Positions 8,045-16,899 are shown, numbered from the stretch's first letter. The stretch: DNA of 64,000 nt from Flavobacterium gawalongense (GCF_007097265.1 NZ_VJZP01000008.1:79103-143102), one strand, 5' to 3'. Made by a program: numbers and translations. Notes: generated from the sequence alone by a model not told the origin.

Positions 8045-9133
8045 CTAAAATTTAAAATACTTTTCCAATAATAATTTAGCGGCTGCAAAGGGTGAAGTTT
8101 CATCATTTTGCACCGCTTTTTTAGTTGAATCCAATAATTGCTGAATTTCAGGATGATTGTAAAAATTCAATTTCAACTGTTCGTTGATAGTTTCCAGCAT
8201 CCAATATTGGTTTTGCTCTTTTCGCTTTTCAAAGAAATAATTATTGTCTTTTGTCAGCTCCAGAAATTGCTCAATAGTTTTCCAAACATCACTTATTCCT
8301 TCATGAGTAATCGCACTGCAAGTGGCAGTTGAGGGAATCCAACCTGATTTTTTTGCGGGAAAAAGATGCAGTGCTCTGTTGAATTCTAGTTTTGCTAAAT
8401 TGGCTTTTCTAATATTGTCACCATCTGCTTTATTGATGACAATGGCGTCGGCCATTTCCATAATGCCGCGTTTAATGCCTTGTAATTCATCACCAGCACC
8501 AGAGATTTTTAATAATAAAAAAAAGTCAACCATGCTGTGAACCGCAGTTTCGCTTTGTCCAACACCAACGGTTTCTATAATAATCGTGTCAAAACCTGCT
8601 GCTTCACAAAGGGTAATCGTTTCTCTGGTTTTTCGTGCAACGCCACCCAATGTTTCCCCCGATGCTGAAGGACGAATAAAAGCATTTTCATCTTTAACTA
8701 ATTCTTCCATTCGGGTTTTGTCACCCAAAATACTTCCATGCGATATGGTGCTGCTGGGATCAACAGCCAAAACAGCCACTTTCTTGCCTAAACTGGTCAA
8801 ATATTTTCCAAAAGCTTCAATAAAAGTACTTTTTCCAACACCTGGAACTCCTGTAACTCCTATTCTTACGGATTTATTAGCGTGAGGTAAACAAGCATTT
8901 ATTACTTCATTGGCTTTCGCCAAATGATTGCTATTTGTGCTTTCAACCAGTGTAATCGCTCGACTCAACGCTGTTATGTTTCCTGCTAAAATTCCACCGA
9001 CCAATTCTTGAGAAGAAGGCTGAACTTTTCTAATTTTTTTGATGTTCTCAACAGCAATTGGACTGATAATTTCAGGGGGAGAAATTCCAGGTTTTTCGTG
9101 TAAGGCGCTAGGGTGATTTTTTTTATTCGACAA
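8045..9133 (-). CDS. meaB: Methylmalonyl-CoA mutase-associated GTPase MeaB (ArgK family)
   Basis: G3E-type P-loop GTPase that, in its family, guards and reloads B12-dependent methylmalonyl-CoA mutase. With the chosen start it is 362 aa, with Walker A GVPGVGKST at about residues 95-103, the VDPSS motif, the ETVGVGQSE switch and the NKAD guanine-specificity motif. There is no ATG near the N-terminus: TTG codons occur at 9181 and 9133. I prefer 9133 because SNKKNHPSALHEKPGI reads like the usual N-terminus, whereas the extra 16 residues are an odd hydrophobic leader. The mutase genes are not in the window. The 3' end also carries a plus-strand hairpin (8079-8122) and has a decayed copy at 6842-6912. 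Confidence 0.9.
   Translation of the reverse strand: MSNKKNHPSALHEKPGISPPEIISPIAVENIKKIRKVQPSSQELVGGILAGNITALSRAITLVESTNSNHLAKANEVINACLPHANKSVRIGVTGVPGVGKSTFIEAFGKYLTSLGKKVAVLAVDPSSTISHGSILGDKTRMEELVKDENAFIRPSASGETLGGVARKTRETITLCEAAGFDTIIIETVGVGQSETAVHSMVDFFLLLKISGAGDELQGIKRGIMEMADAIVINKADGDNIRKANLAKLEFNRALHLFPAKKSGWIPSTATCSAITHEGISDVWKTIEQFLELTKDNNYFFEKRKEQNQYWMLETINEQLKLNFYNHPEIQQLLDSTKKAVQNDETSPFAAAKLLLEKYFKF
8079..8122 (+). terminator. Hairpin with T run inside the meaB 3' end
   Basis: On the plus strand GCGG-TGCAAA...GAAG pairs with TTTCATCATTTTGCACCGC and is followed by six Ts, about 70 bases past the glycine-rich gene. It overlaps meaB codons on the other strand. Use as a terminator is inferred. 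Confidence 0.5.
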
Positions 9134-9229
9134 AACTATTTTTTTGAAAAGTAAAAGTAGTGAAAACAAAAACAGTTTCAAAAAGCGATTGCCTTATGAA
9201 ACTGTTTTATTTAAAAATGATAATCCAAA

Positions 9230-9877
9230 TTAGTAAGCAGCTGTAAAGCGAACCTGATGATGTTTTGGATTTTCAACTTCATCAGCAATAACAACTGCTA
9301 AATCTTCTACAGATAAAATACTTCTTTGATTTTCATCAAAAACAGGATTGTCTAATCCCAAACGATATTTCCCGGTTCTTCCTGTAGTAATTCCTTGGTG
9401 CATTTCAAAAGCCGGACTAAAAAATGCCCAGTCTAAATCTTTTTCTTCTTTAATGATGTTTAAATAATCCCTTGCTGCTGTTGCTCCTGCATAATATTCT
9501 TTTGGAAAATCGGGTGTGTCTACTGCTTGTAGATTTGGAGCAACAAACAAACTTCCTCCACCGCCAATGGTAATAAATCGTTTGACTCCTGATTTTTTAA
9601 CCGCTTCTTGAATCGCTTTTGAACCTTCAAGAAAATCAGTGTATAAATTTGGATTGGTCCATCCAGCATTGAAAGCACTTATTACCACATCATTTCCTGC
9701 AATAATTTTAGATAGTTTTTCAACGTTATTTATGTCTGCTTTCTCCCATTTGACAGTTGCGTTTTCATCATTTTTAGGATTTCTTGCTATGGCAGTAACC
9801 TCGTGATTGCGACTTGCTAATTCATTTAAAATGGTTGAACCTACAAATCCTGTGGCTCCGATAATTGCGATTTTCAT
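9230..9877 (-). CDS. NAD(P)H-binding SDR-type protein (YwnB/NmrA-like)
   Basis: 215-aa atypical short-chain dehydrogenase. The N-terminal Rossmann motif GATGFVGSTIL (residues 7-17) binds NAD(P). AFNAGWTN and ITIGGGGSLF match the NAD(P)H-binding family typified by Bacillus YwnB; a classical YxxxK catalytic pair is not evident. It lies just downstream of an Rrf2 regulator on the same strand, the same pairing as ywnA/ywnB, with an operator-like palindrome in the 57-base gap. It probably responds to a redox or electrophile signal; the substrate is unknown. Confidence 0.85.
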   Translation of the reverse strand: MKIAIIGATGFVGSTILNELASRNHEVTAIARNPKNDENATVKWEKADINNVEKLSKIIAGNDVVISAFNAGWTNPNLYTDFLEGSKAIQEAVKKSGVKRFITIGGGGSLFVAPNLQAVDTPDFPKEYYAGATAARDYLNIIKEEKDLDWAFFSPAFEMHQGITTGRTGKYRLGLDNPVFDENQRSILSVEDLAVVIADEVENPKHHQVRFTAAY

Positions 9878-9894
9878 AATTGTATGTATTTAAA

Positions 9895-9913
9895 AGTAAT
9901 AAAAAATGTTACA
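9895..9913 (-). promoter_or_regulatory. Rrf2-type operator candidate upstream of the SDR gene
   Basis: A 19-base imperfect palindrome, AGTAATA-N5-TGTTACA, matches the element before the Rrf2 gene at 16 of 19 positions. It lies 18 bases before the SDR start. Confidence 0.55.
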
Positions 9914-9934
9914 GTTTAATTCAAAAAAATAGTT

Positions 9935-10342
9935 TTAAAATTTATTAGAAAAATCTTCCAAGGAAATACCACTTAATTGCAAACTGATTTTTTCGTTGAT
10001 GTTTTCATATAAGTTTTCTAAGTTTTTATTGATTTGTTTTCCAACAGGGCAATCTGGATTGGGTTCGTTTTTAGAAAAACCTAAAGTAACCGTGTCAAAA
10101 GTCATTTTAAAAATGGCATCCAATGAAATATTTGAGGCGGATTTCAACAATCTTGTTCCGCCATTTTTGCCTTCTTTACTTTCTACAATATTGTTTTTCT
10201 TCAAGTTTGCTATTTCCTTTCTTACCAAAACAGGATGTAAATTCATGCTTCCCGCTATAAATTCAGAAGATAAATATTCGTCTGGAAATTTAGAGAGTAA
10301 AGTAAGAATATGTATGGTTATTGCAAATTTACCTGAAATCAT
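9935..10342 (-). CDS. Rrf2 family transcriptional regulator (YwnA-like)
   Basis: 135-aa winged-helix regulator. The N-terminal ISGKFAITIHILTLL and the HTH region SSEFIAGSMNLHPVLVRKEI are characteristic. It has a single Cys (DCPVG, near residue 98), not the three-Cys cluster of iron-sulfur Rrf2 proteins such as IscR, so it more likely senses thiol stress than carries a cluster (inference). It is the first gene of a likely operon with the SDR downstream. A perfect palindrome immediately before its start suggests autoregulation. Confidence 0.9.
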   Translation of the reverse strand: MISGKFAITIHILTLLSKFPDEYLSSEFIAGSMNLHPVLVRKEIANLKKNNIVESKEGKNGGTRLLKSASNISLDAIFKMTFDTVTLGFSKNEPNPDCPVGKQINKNLENLYENINEKISLQLSGISLEDFSNKF

Positions 10343-10344
10343 AC

Positions 10345-10363
10345 TGTAATAAAATATATTACA
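10345..10363 (-). promoter_or_regulatory. Rrf2-type operator candidate upstream of the regulator
   Basis: Perfect inverted repeat TGTAATA-N5-TATTACA starting three bases from the rrf2 start codon. It shares 16 of 19 bases with the site at 9895-9913. Confidence 0.6.
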
Positions 10364-10463
10364 AATTTACAATTAAAAATGGAATTACCAAGTTTTTTAT
10401 TTTTTTAACATAATGGAAAAATCAAAATGATGATTTCACTCTTTTCTAAATAAATTTAAGTGG

Positions 10464-10471
10464 TATTTTTG
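10464..10471 (+). promoter_or_regulatory. Candidate -7 box for the AEC transporter
   Basis: TATTTTTG matches TAnnTTTG and ends 16 bases before the ATG. A -33 element is not clear. Confidence 0.35.
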
Positions 10472-10487
10472 CATTCAATTCTACACT

Positions 10488-11399
10488 ATGAATAACATTA
10501 TTTTAATCTTCGTTTGTTTATTTCTTGGAATCGTATTGCAAAAGGTGAAACGTTTTCCGTCCAATACTTACAAGGTGTTAAATAATGTGGTTATTTATTT
10601 TTGTCTTCCCGCCTTAGCCTTATATTATATTCCAAAAATTGAATGGAATAATAAGCTGTTGTATCCAATCGGCGTAACATGGATTGGTTTTATAGTTTCG
10701 TATTTGTTTTTTAGCTTTTTAGGAAATAAATTGGGTTGGTCAAAAAAACTTACGGGTTGTTTAATTATAACTGCCGGTTTAGGCAATACTTCATTTTTAG
10801 GGTTTCCAATTATCCAAGCTTTATATGGCGAAGAAGGTTTAAAGACCGCAATTCTGGTAGATCAGCCGGGTACTTTTGTAGTGCTTTCAACCTTAGGAAT
10901 TCTTGTGGCAACTTTGTATTCTTCTGGAAGTCCAAGTGGATTTCATATTGCAAAAAAAATAGTGTTCTTCCCTCCATTTATTACTTTTCTGTTGGCTTGT
11001 TTAATGAATGTCTTCAATTTTGATTTCCACGAATATATTCAGTTTGTTTTACAAAAAACTGGAAGTTTAATGACTCCCTTGGCAATGCTTTCCGTTGGAT
11101 TGCAATTACGATTTGATAGGAAAAGCCAACATTGGAAATTTTTAGGATTGGGACTTTTGTATAAATTAATGTTGACTCCGGCTCTAATATATTTATTGTA
11201 TGTTGTAATTTTAGACCAAAATTCAAAAACGATTCAAGTATCCATAATGGAAGCTGCTATGGCTCCAATGATTACAGCAAGTATTCTAGCCACTTCTCAT
11301 GGTTTAAAACCCAGATTGAGTAGCATGATGATTGGTTTTGGCATACCATTATCTTTCGTAACATTGGTGTTTTGGTATTTCGTGGCACAGTTTATTTAA
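10488..11399 (+). CDS. AEC family transporter (auxin efflux carrier-like permease)
   Basis: 303-aa membrane protein with about ten hydrophobic segments. It resembles the AEC/malonate carrier family: GIVLQKVKRFPSN and NNVVIYFCLPALALYY at the N-terminus, LGNTSFLGFPI near residue 102, and a C-terminal half with EAAMAPMITASILA. Bacterial members export or import small organic acids; the substrate here is unknown. An MFS transporter starts 26 bases downstream on the same strand, so the two are probably co-transcribed. Confidence 0.85.
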   Translation: MNNIILIFVCLFLGIVLQKVKRFPSNTYKVLNNVVIYFCLPALALYYIPKIEWNNKLLYPIGVTWIGFIVSYLFFSFLGNKLGWSKKLTGCLIITAGLGNTSFLGFPIIQALYGEEGLKTAILVDQPGTFVVLSTLGILVATLYSSGSPSGFHIAKKIVFFPPFITFLLACLMNVFNFDFHEYIQFVLQKTGSLMTPLAMLSVGLQLRFDRKSQHWKFLGLGLLYKLMLTPALIYLLYVVILDQNSKTIQVSIMEAAMAPMITASILATSHGLKPRLSSMMIGFGIPLSFVTLVFWYFVAQFI

Positions 11400-11425
11400 T
11401 TTTCAGCACCTTTTATTATTAGAAT

Positions 11426-12649
11426 ATGAATATTTCCTCAGCAACAGTATCACAAACCATCAACGCTCCAATTGTTCAAAAAACAGTTTATTCTGTCTTA
11501 TTTTCAATAGCTTTTGCACATTTGTTAAATGATTTAATGCAGTCGGTTATCCCTTCGACCTATCCAATATTAAAAGAAAATTTTAATCTTAGTTTCACTC
11601 AAATTGGATTGATAACATTCGTTTTTCAACTTACAGCTTCTATTTTACAACCTTTTATAGGTTTTTATACGGATAAATATCCAAAACCGTATTCTTTAGT
11701 AATTGCGATGTTATTTACTATTACTGGATTGGGATTTTTATCGATTTCAACTTCTTTTTGGATGTTGTTGGTGTCAGTTGCATTTGTAGGAATTGGTTCT
11801 TCCATATTTCATCCGGAAGCGTCTCGTGTTGCTTATTTAGGATCAGGAGGAAAGCGAGGTTTGGCACAATCTATTTTTCAATTGGGTGGGAATTCAGGAA
11901 GTGCAATTGGTCCTTTATTAGTCGCTTTAATTGTTGCTCCTTTTGGACAATCGAATATAATATGGTTTGTAATAGTGGGTATTTTAGGAATCATTATTTT
12001 GTCCCAAATTGCGCTGTGGTATCAAAATCATTTGAATCTTCGAGCTGCAAAAAAAATAGTTGCTGAAGATGTTGCTGTCCCCTTATCCAAAAGAAAAATT
12101 AATATAGCATTAGCAGTTTTATTGTTGTTGATATTTTCCAAGTTTTTCTATATGGCGAGTATGTCAAGTTATTTTACTTTTTATCTCATGCATAAATTTG
12201 GGCTTACGATACAAGAATCGCAGTTTCATTTGTTTCTGTTTTTAGCTTCGGTAGCTGCAGGAACATTGATTGGTGGGCCTTTGGGAGATCGTTTTGGTAG
12301 AAAGTATATCATTTGGATTTCGATACTTGGAGCAGCGCCATTCACTTTATTATTGCCTTATGCTGATTTATTTTGGACAGGAGTATTATCGGTTATCATT
12401 GGAATCGTTATCGCTTCAGCGTTTTCAGCAATTTTAGTTTTTGCACAAGAATTAATGCCAGGAAAAGTTGGAATGATTTCCGGACTTTTTTTCGGTTTTG
12501 CCTTTGGAATGGGAGGTTTAGGTTCTGCAATTCTTGGTTATGTTGCAGATCAAACCAGTATTGAATACGTTTATAAATTAAGTTCTTTTCTACCGCTGAT
12601 TGGCGTTTTTACTTATTTCTTGCCCAATATGAAAAAGAAAGCTGCTTAA
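11426..12649 (+). CDS. MFS transporter, fosmidomycin-resistance (Fsr)-like
   Basis: 407-aa major facilitator with twelve hydrophobic segments. Family marks include the N-terminal HLLNDLMQSVIPSTYPILK, the segment FHPEASRVAYL near residue 128 that is typical of Fsr-type exporters, and the loop GGPLGDRFGRKYI between helices 8 and 9. Fsr-type pumps export fosmidomycin and other small anions by proton exchange. It lies 26 bases after the AEC transporter, suggesting one operon. No specific regulator adjoins it. Confidence 0.9.
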   Translation: MNISSATVSQTINAPIVQKTVYSVLFSIAFAHLLNDLMQSVIPSTYPILKENFNLSFTQIGLITFVFQLTASILQPFIGFYTDKYPKPYSLVIAMLFTITGLGFLSISTSFWMLLVSVAFVGIGSSIFHPEASRVAYLGSGGKRGLAQSIFQLGGNSGSAIGPLLVALIVAPFGQSNIIWFVIVGILGIIILSQIALWYQNHLNLRAAKKIVAEDVAVPLSKRKINIALAVLLLLIFSKFFYMASMSSYFTFYLMHKFGLTIQESQFHLFLFLASVAAGTLIGGPLGDRFGRKYIIWISILGAAPFTLLLPYADLFWTGVLSVIIGIVIASAFSAILVFAQELMPGKVGMISGLFFGFAFGMGGLGSAILGYVADQTSIEYVYKLSSFLPLIGVFTYFLPNMKKKAA

Positions 12650-12731
12650 GTTAATTTATACTTTATTTATAATTTTCATTGTAGGTGCTATTGTTTTTTT
12701 ATTTAATTTTAAAAGATAAAAACAAAAACTC

Positions 12732-13370
12732 ATGGCAACATTACGATTAGGAGATATAGCTCCAGATTTTGAGGCAGAAACTACTCAAGGAAAAATAAAA
12801 TTTCATGAATGGCTAGGTAATTCTTGGGGCGTGTTATTTTCGCACCCTGCTGATTTTACACCTGTTTGTACCACTGAATTAGGGACTGTGGCTAATTATT
12901 ATCCTGAATTTGAAAAGAGAAATGTAAAAGTGATCGCGTTGAGCGTTGACGGATTAGATTCTCATATGGAATGGATTAAAGACATAAACGAAACTCAAAA
13001 CACCACAGTTAACTTTCCAATTATTGCCGATGAAGATAAGCATGTAGCAAAATTGTATGATATGATTCATCCCAATGCCAATGAGAACTTTACGGTTCGT
13101 TCCGTTTTTATAATTGGACCTGACAAAAAAATAAAATTAACGCTCACTTATCCTGCATCAACCGGAAGAAATTTTGATGAATTACTTCGTGTAATTGATA
13201 GTTTACAGCTGACAGCACATTATAGCGTTGCGACCCCTGCAAACTGGAAAGATGGAGAAAAAGTGGTTATTTCAACAGCTGTTAAAGATGAAGATATTGC
13301 CGAAAAATTCCCAAAAGGATATGAAAGAGTAAAACCGTATTTAAGAATGACTCCGCAGCCTAATAGGTAA
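12732..13370 (+). CDS. 1-Cys peroxiredoxin (Prx6 subfamily)
   Basis: 212-aa cytosolic peroxiredoxin that reduces peroxides through one catalytic Cys. The active site is PADFTPVCTTE, with peroxidatic Cys46, the only cysteine in the protein, so it is a true 1-Cys type. The C-terminal extension with YPASTGRNFDELLRVIDSLQ and a second dimerisation domain is characteristic of the Prx6 group, and the length fits. It stands alone, 82 bases after the MFS gene, and ends at a strong bidirectional terminator. Confidence 0.95.
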   Translation: MATLRLGDIAPDFEAETTQGKIKFHEWLGNSWGVLFSHPADFTPVCTTELGTVANYYPEFEKRNVKVIALSVDGLDSHMEWIKDINETQNTTVNFPIIADEDKHVAKLYDMIHPNANENFTVRSVFIIGPDKKIKLTLTYPASTGRNFDELLRVIDSLQLTAHYSVATPANWKDGEKVVISTAVKDEDIAEKFPKGYERVKPYLRMTPQPNR

Positions 13371-13400
13371 TTATTTTTCTGGAATACTAATTTGAGCATA

Positions 13401-13438
13401 AAAAAAGTGCAATGAGAATATTTTCATTGCACTTTTTT
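13401..13438. terminator. Bidirectional hairpin terminator
   Basis: AAAAGTGCAATGA pairs with TCATTGCACTTTT around an 8-base loop, with A and T runs on either side. It lies between the peroxiredoxin gene and the convergent EamA gene. Confidence 0.9.
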
Positions 13439-13462
13439 TATTTCTATTGAGCCATGAAACAG

Positions 13463-14344
13463 TTACTTCCGATTGGTTATCAATAAACCGCTAATAATGA
13501 TTCCCATGCTTATAATCTGCGTTATTACAATAGCCTGGCCCAGAAAAAAATAAGCTAAAATTCCACTGAATACAGGAATTAAATAATAAATCAATGCTGT
13601 TTTCGAGGTCCCTATCAACCGAATCGCTTCATTCCATAAATAGAAAGAAACTAGGGAAGCAAAGATGCCAACATACGTGGTAATCAGTACTGTTTTAGAA
13701 TCAAAAATCACCTTTTTATAGAGAATATGTTCCCAAATATAAAAAGGAAACAGCATAATAGTACCGATTACAAAAACACTAAATAAAAATACTTTTGGGG
13801 TTAACCCATCTGGTTTTTGTCGGACTAATATGGTGTAACAGGCAAAAAAGAAACAAGACACGAGCATCAATACATCTCCAATTGTAAAGTTAATATGCAG
13901 CAATGCTTGTAGGGAACCTTTGGTAATAAGAACCAAAACTCCTGTAATTATGGTTACAATTCCAATTATTTTTATAGTGGACACTTTTTCTTTAAAAGCA
14001 ATTCTGGAGAGGACGACAATAAATAGCGGAATCGAAATGGCTATTAAAGATAAATTGACGGCACTTGTTGTTTTTCCTGCAAAATAGATTAACGTGTTAA
14101 AAATAGTGATGCCTAATACCGCCGTAAGCATAAGATAACGAATGTGTTTCTTTATAATGGTAAAACTTTCAATAGTACTTTTAATTGCTAATGGAGCCAA
14201 AACGATACAAGCAATTGTCCAGCGCCAAAAAGCCAATCCAATTGGAGGAATGTGCCCTTTAATACCGCTGGCAATTACCATATTTACTGACCAAAGTAAA
14301 GTGGCTAATAAGGCAAAAAATACCCCTTTAGTTTGATTGTTCAT
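13463..14344 (-). CDS. EamA/DMT family transporter
   Basis: 293-aa membrane protein with ten hydrophobic segments in two EamA repeats. The first begins GVFFALLATLLWSVNMVIASG and the second GDVLMLVSCFFFACYTILVR. This layout is standard for drug/metabolite exporters of the RhaT/EamA group; the substrate is unknown. It starts 6 bases after the Nudix gene stop on the same strand, so they form a likely two-gene operon. It ends at the terminator shared with the peroxiredoxin gene. Confidence 0.9.
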   Translation of the reverse strand: MNNQTKGVFFALLATLLWSVNMVIASGIKGHIPPIGLAFWRWTIACIVLAPLAIKSTIESFTIIKKHIRYLMLTAVLGITIFNTLIYFAGKTTSAVNLSLIAISIPLFIVVLSRIAFKEKVSTIKIIGIVTIITGVLVLITKGSLQALLHINFTIGDVLMLVSCFFFACYTILVRQKPDGLTPKVFLFSVFVIGTIMLFPFYIWEHILYKKVIFDSKTVLITTYVGIFASLVSFYLWNEAIRLIGTSKTALIYYLIPVFSGILAYFFLGQAIVITQIISMGIIISGLLITNRK

Positions 14345-14350
14345 CGTTAA

Positions 14351-14932
14351 TTAAACGAGATTTTTTATTTTGGCGTACTGTAACAACATAATGGTCTTGG
14401 CATCTTTTATTTCCCCAGATTCAATCATTGCGTAGGCTTCGTCATAGGACATTTCGATGACATCTATATTTTCCTCTTCGTGTTCGACTCCACCACCGTC
14501 ACTGACTTTCATGGATTCGTCATATTCTCCAACAAACAGGTATAGGATTTCGGTTACTGCTCCGGGAGACATATACGTTTCCATTACTTTATCAACTTTA
14601 GTAATGCGGTATCCTGTTTCTTCTTCGGTTTCTCGAATGATGCATTGTTCGGGATGGTCTTCGTCTAAAAGTCCTGCACAAACTTCAATCATCATTCCAG
14701 TTTCATTTCCGTTAAGGTAAGTTGGCAAGCGAAACTGACGCGTTAGAATAACTGTTTTTTGTTGTGCGTTGTAAAGTAAAATGGCAGCACCATTTCCTCG
14801 ATCATAAACTTCCCTTTTTTGGGTAATCCAGGAATCGTCTTTTTTTTGATAATCAAAAGTTACTTTGTTTAAGATGTACCAATTGTCAGAAAGTAATTCG
14901 GTTTTTTGTATTTTAATAGCTGGGTTTTTCAT
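14351..14932 (-). CDS. Nudix hydrolase, GDP-mannose/ADP-sugar pyrophosphatase (NudK)-like
   Basis: 193-aa soluble Nudix enzyme that hydrolyses nucleoside-diphosphate sugars to a sugar phosphate plus NMP. The Nudix box is visible as AGLLDEDHPEQCIIRETEEE then TGYR (about residues 86-109). The spacing DEDHPEQC and the upstream EVYDRGNGAAILLYN fit the NudK subgroup rather than MutT. It sits directly upstream of the EamA transporter (6-base gap). The exact substrate, GDP-mannose or ADP-ribose type, is inferred only from subgroup resemblance. Confidence 0.85.
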   Translation of the reverse strand: MKNPAIKIQKTELLSDNWYILNKVTFDYQKKDDSWITQKREVYDRGNGAAILLYNAQQKTVILTRQFRLPTYLNGNETGMMIEVCAGLLDEDHPEQCIIRETEEETGYRITKVDKVMETYMSPGAVTEILYLFVGEYDESMKVSDGGGVEHEEENIDVIEMSYDEAYAMIESGEIKDAKTIMLLQYAKIKNLV

Positions 14933-14955
14933 TCGTTGGGATTGGTTTATGAACT

Positions 14956-14986
14956 AAAAAAAACGCTCTGAATTTTCAGAGCGTTT
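14956..14986 (-). terminator. purA terminator
   Basis: AAACGCTCTGAA pairs with TTCAGAGCGTTT around a 2-base loop, with an A run at 14956-14963 that reads as a U run in the minus-strand transcript. It begins 8 bases past the purA stop. Confidence 0.85.
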
Positions 14987-14993
14987 AGTAATC

Positions 14994-16265
14994 TTATTTT
15001 AGAATAGTTTGCTTTCTGTCTGGTCCTACAGAAACTATTTTGATAGGAACTTCCACTTCTTTTTCTATGAATTCAATGTATTCTTTCAATTCGCTTGGTA
15101 ATTCATCATAAGTAGTCATACCGGTTAAATCTTGATGCCATCCTTTGAAATCCTGATACACTGGAGTTACATTTTCCGGTTCGATGTTATAAGGGAAGTG
15201 AGAGATGTTTTTTCCTTTATAGTTGTATTCTGTACACACTTTTAAAGTTTCAAATCCTGAAAGGACATCGCCTTTCATCATCATTAATTGTGTTACACCA
15301 TTTACTTGAACAGCATATTTAAGTGCTACTAAGTCTAACCAGCCACAACGTCTTTGTCTTCCTGTAACAGATCCAAATTCATTTCCTACACGAGCCATAG
15401 TTGCACCATCTTGGTCAAAAAGTTCAGTTGGGAATGGACCACTTCCTACGCGAGTTACGTAAGCTTTGAAAATTCCGTACACTTCTTTTATTTTATTTGG
15501 AGCAATTCCTAAACCAGTACAAGCACCAGCGGCAGTTGTATTGGACGAAGTTACAAATGGATACGTTCCAAAATCAACATCCAATAATGAACCTTGAGCT
15601 CCTTCACATAATATTGATTTTCCAGCTTTTTGTGCTTGGTGTAAATATTCTTCACTATCAATAAAATCTAATTTTTTTAATTCTTCGATAGCTTCAAAAA
15701 ATTCTTTTTCTAATTCTTCTAAGTTATATTGGATAGCAACATCGTAGAATTTAATCATGGCTTCGTGCTTGTCAGCCAAAGCTCTGTAACGATCTGCAAA
15801 ATCTTCCAATTCGATATCACCCACACGAAGACCATTTCTTCCTGTTTTGTCCATATAAGTTGGACCAATACCTTTTAATGTAGAGCCTATTTTTGCTTTA
15901 CCTTTAGATGCCTCAGAAGCTGCGTCTAATAAACGGTGCGTAGGTAAAATTAAATGCGCTTTTCTTGAAATGATTAATTTGCTTTTGATGTCTAAATTAA
16001 ATTTTTCAAGACCTTCGATTTCTTTTTGAAAAACAACAGGATCGATTACTACTCCGTTTCCAATGATATTTACGGCAGTTTTATGAAAAATACCTGAAGG
16101 AATAGTTCTAAGAACATGTTTTATTCCATCAAATTCCAAAGTATGTCCTGCATTTGGACCTCCTTGAAAACGAGCAATAATATCATAATTTGAAGTAAGA
16201 ACATCAACAATTTTTCCTTTTCCTTCATCTCCCCATTGTAATCCTAGTAATAAATCTACGGTCAT
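14994..16265 (-). CDS. purA: Adenylosuccinate synthetase
   Basis: 423 aa, the normal family length. It catalyses the GTP-dependent ligation of IMP and aspartate to adenylosuccinate, the first committed step to AMP. The N-terminal P-loop-like LLGLQWGDEGKGK carries the catalytic Asp and Lys. FQGGPNAGHT, GSTLKGIGPTYMDK and GSVTGRQRRCGW are family blocks, and NGVTQLMMMKGDVLSGF lies near the guanine site. It is 59 bases downstream of a Fur-family gene on the same strand and ends at its own terminator. Confidence 0.98.
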   Translation of the reverse strand: MTVDLLLGLQWGDEGKGKIVDVLTSNYDIIARFQGGPNAGHTLEFDGIKHVLRTIPSGIFHKTAVNIIGNGVVIDPVVFQKEIEGLEKFNLDIKSKLIISRKAHLILPTHRLLDAASEASKGKAKIGSTLKGIGPTYMDKTGRNGLRVGDIELEDFADRYRALADKHEAMIKFYDVAIQYNLEELEKEFFEAIEELKKLDFIDSEEYLHQAQKAGKSILCEGAQGSLLDVDFGTYPFVTSSNTTAAGACTGLGIAPNKIKEVYGIFKAYVTRVGSGPFPTELFDQDGATMARVGNEFGSVTGRQRRCGWLDLVALKYAVQVNGVTQLMMMKGDVLSGFETLKVCTEYNYKGKNISHFPYNIEPENVTPVYQDFKGWHQDLTGMTTYDELPSELKEYIEFIEKEVEVPIKIVSVGPDRKQTILK

Positions 16266-16324
16266 TCTATCTGTTATTTGTAGTTAGTTATATTATTCAA
16301 AGGACAACTAATAAGCTGTCCGTA

Positions 16325-16780
16325 TTATTTTTGCTTTTTTATTCCATATAGATATAAGGAATGGTTTGTGATTTCTATATCGAATATTTCTTCGATTGTT
16401 TTTTTGATACTTTGAATTCTAGGATCACAAAACTCGATTACTTCGCCAGTATCGGTCATGATAATATGATCGTGCTGTTTGTCAAAGTATGATTTTTCGT
16501 AATGTGCCTGATTTTGTCCAAATTGGTGTTTACGGACTAAAGCGCAGTCCAATAGCAATTCAATAGTATTGTAAAGCGTTGCTCTACTGACACGATAGTT
16601 TTTATTTTTCATTTTGATATAAAGATTTTCTACATCAAAATGTTCTTCACTATCGTATATTTCCTGAAGGATAGCATAACGCTCAGGAGTTTTGCGATGT
16701 CCTTTTTTTTCAAGATACATTGTAAATACATTTTTTACAATTTCTTGGTTTTTGGTGTTATCTGTGGAAATGAGTGTCAT
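16325..16780 (-). CDS. Fur family transcriptional regulator
   Basis: 151 aa. The N-terminal winged helix ([36 protein letters not shown]) is followed by a metal-binding dimerisation domain with [20 protein letters not shown]. The C-terminal CxxC pairs that hold structural zinc in E. coli Fur are absent; only one of the usual Cys positions remains (FCDPR). It may be Fur, PerR or Zur type; sequence alone does not decide. A TATCTTTG box 7 bases before the ATG suggests an almost leaderless message. It may be co-transcribed with purA. Confidence 0.9.
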   Translation of the reverse strand: MTLISTDNTKNQEIVKNVFTMYLEKKGHRKTPERYAILQEIYDSEEHFDVENLYIKMKNKNYRVSRATLYNTIELLLDCALVRKHQFGQNQAHYEKSYFDKQHDHIIMTDTGEVIEFCDPRIQSIKKTIEEIFDIEITNHSLYLYGIKKQK

Positions 16781-16787
16781 ATGCTGG

Positions 16788-16795
16788 CAAAGATA
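16788..16795 (-). promoter_or_regulatory. Candidate -7 box for the Fur-family gene
   Basis: TATCTTTG on the minus strand, 7 bases before the start codon; matches TAnnTTTG. No clear -33 partner. Confidence 0.4.
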
Positions 16796-16800
16796 AATTT

Positions 16801-16898
16801 TTTAGTTTAAAGTTTAAAGTTTCAGGTTTGTTTAGTTTTAAGTTTTTTTAGTCTCAAGCGAGTAATCTGAAGCCTGAAACAAAAAAACTCGAAACTTT
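16801..16898. repeat. AT-rich inverted repeat (GTTTCAGG ... CCTGAAAC)
   Basis: The gap between relA and the Fur gene is built of AAAGTTT/AGTTTAAAG stutters around an 8-bp inverted repeat, GTTTCAGG with CCTGAAAC. It could fold into a long weak hairpin and may serve as the relA terminator. Confidence 0.45.
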
Positions 16899-16899
16899 T

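Noticed and set aside
8322..8885. Plus-strand open frames across meaB
   Set aside because: They are antisense shadows of a well-defined GTPase gene.
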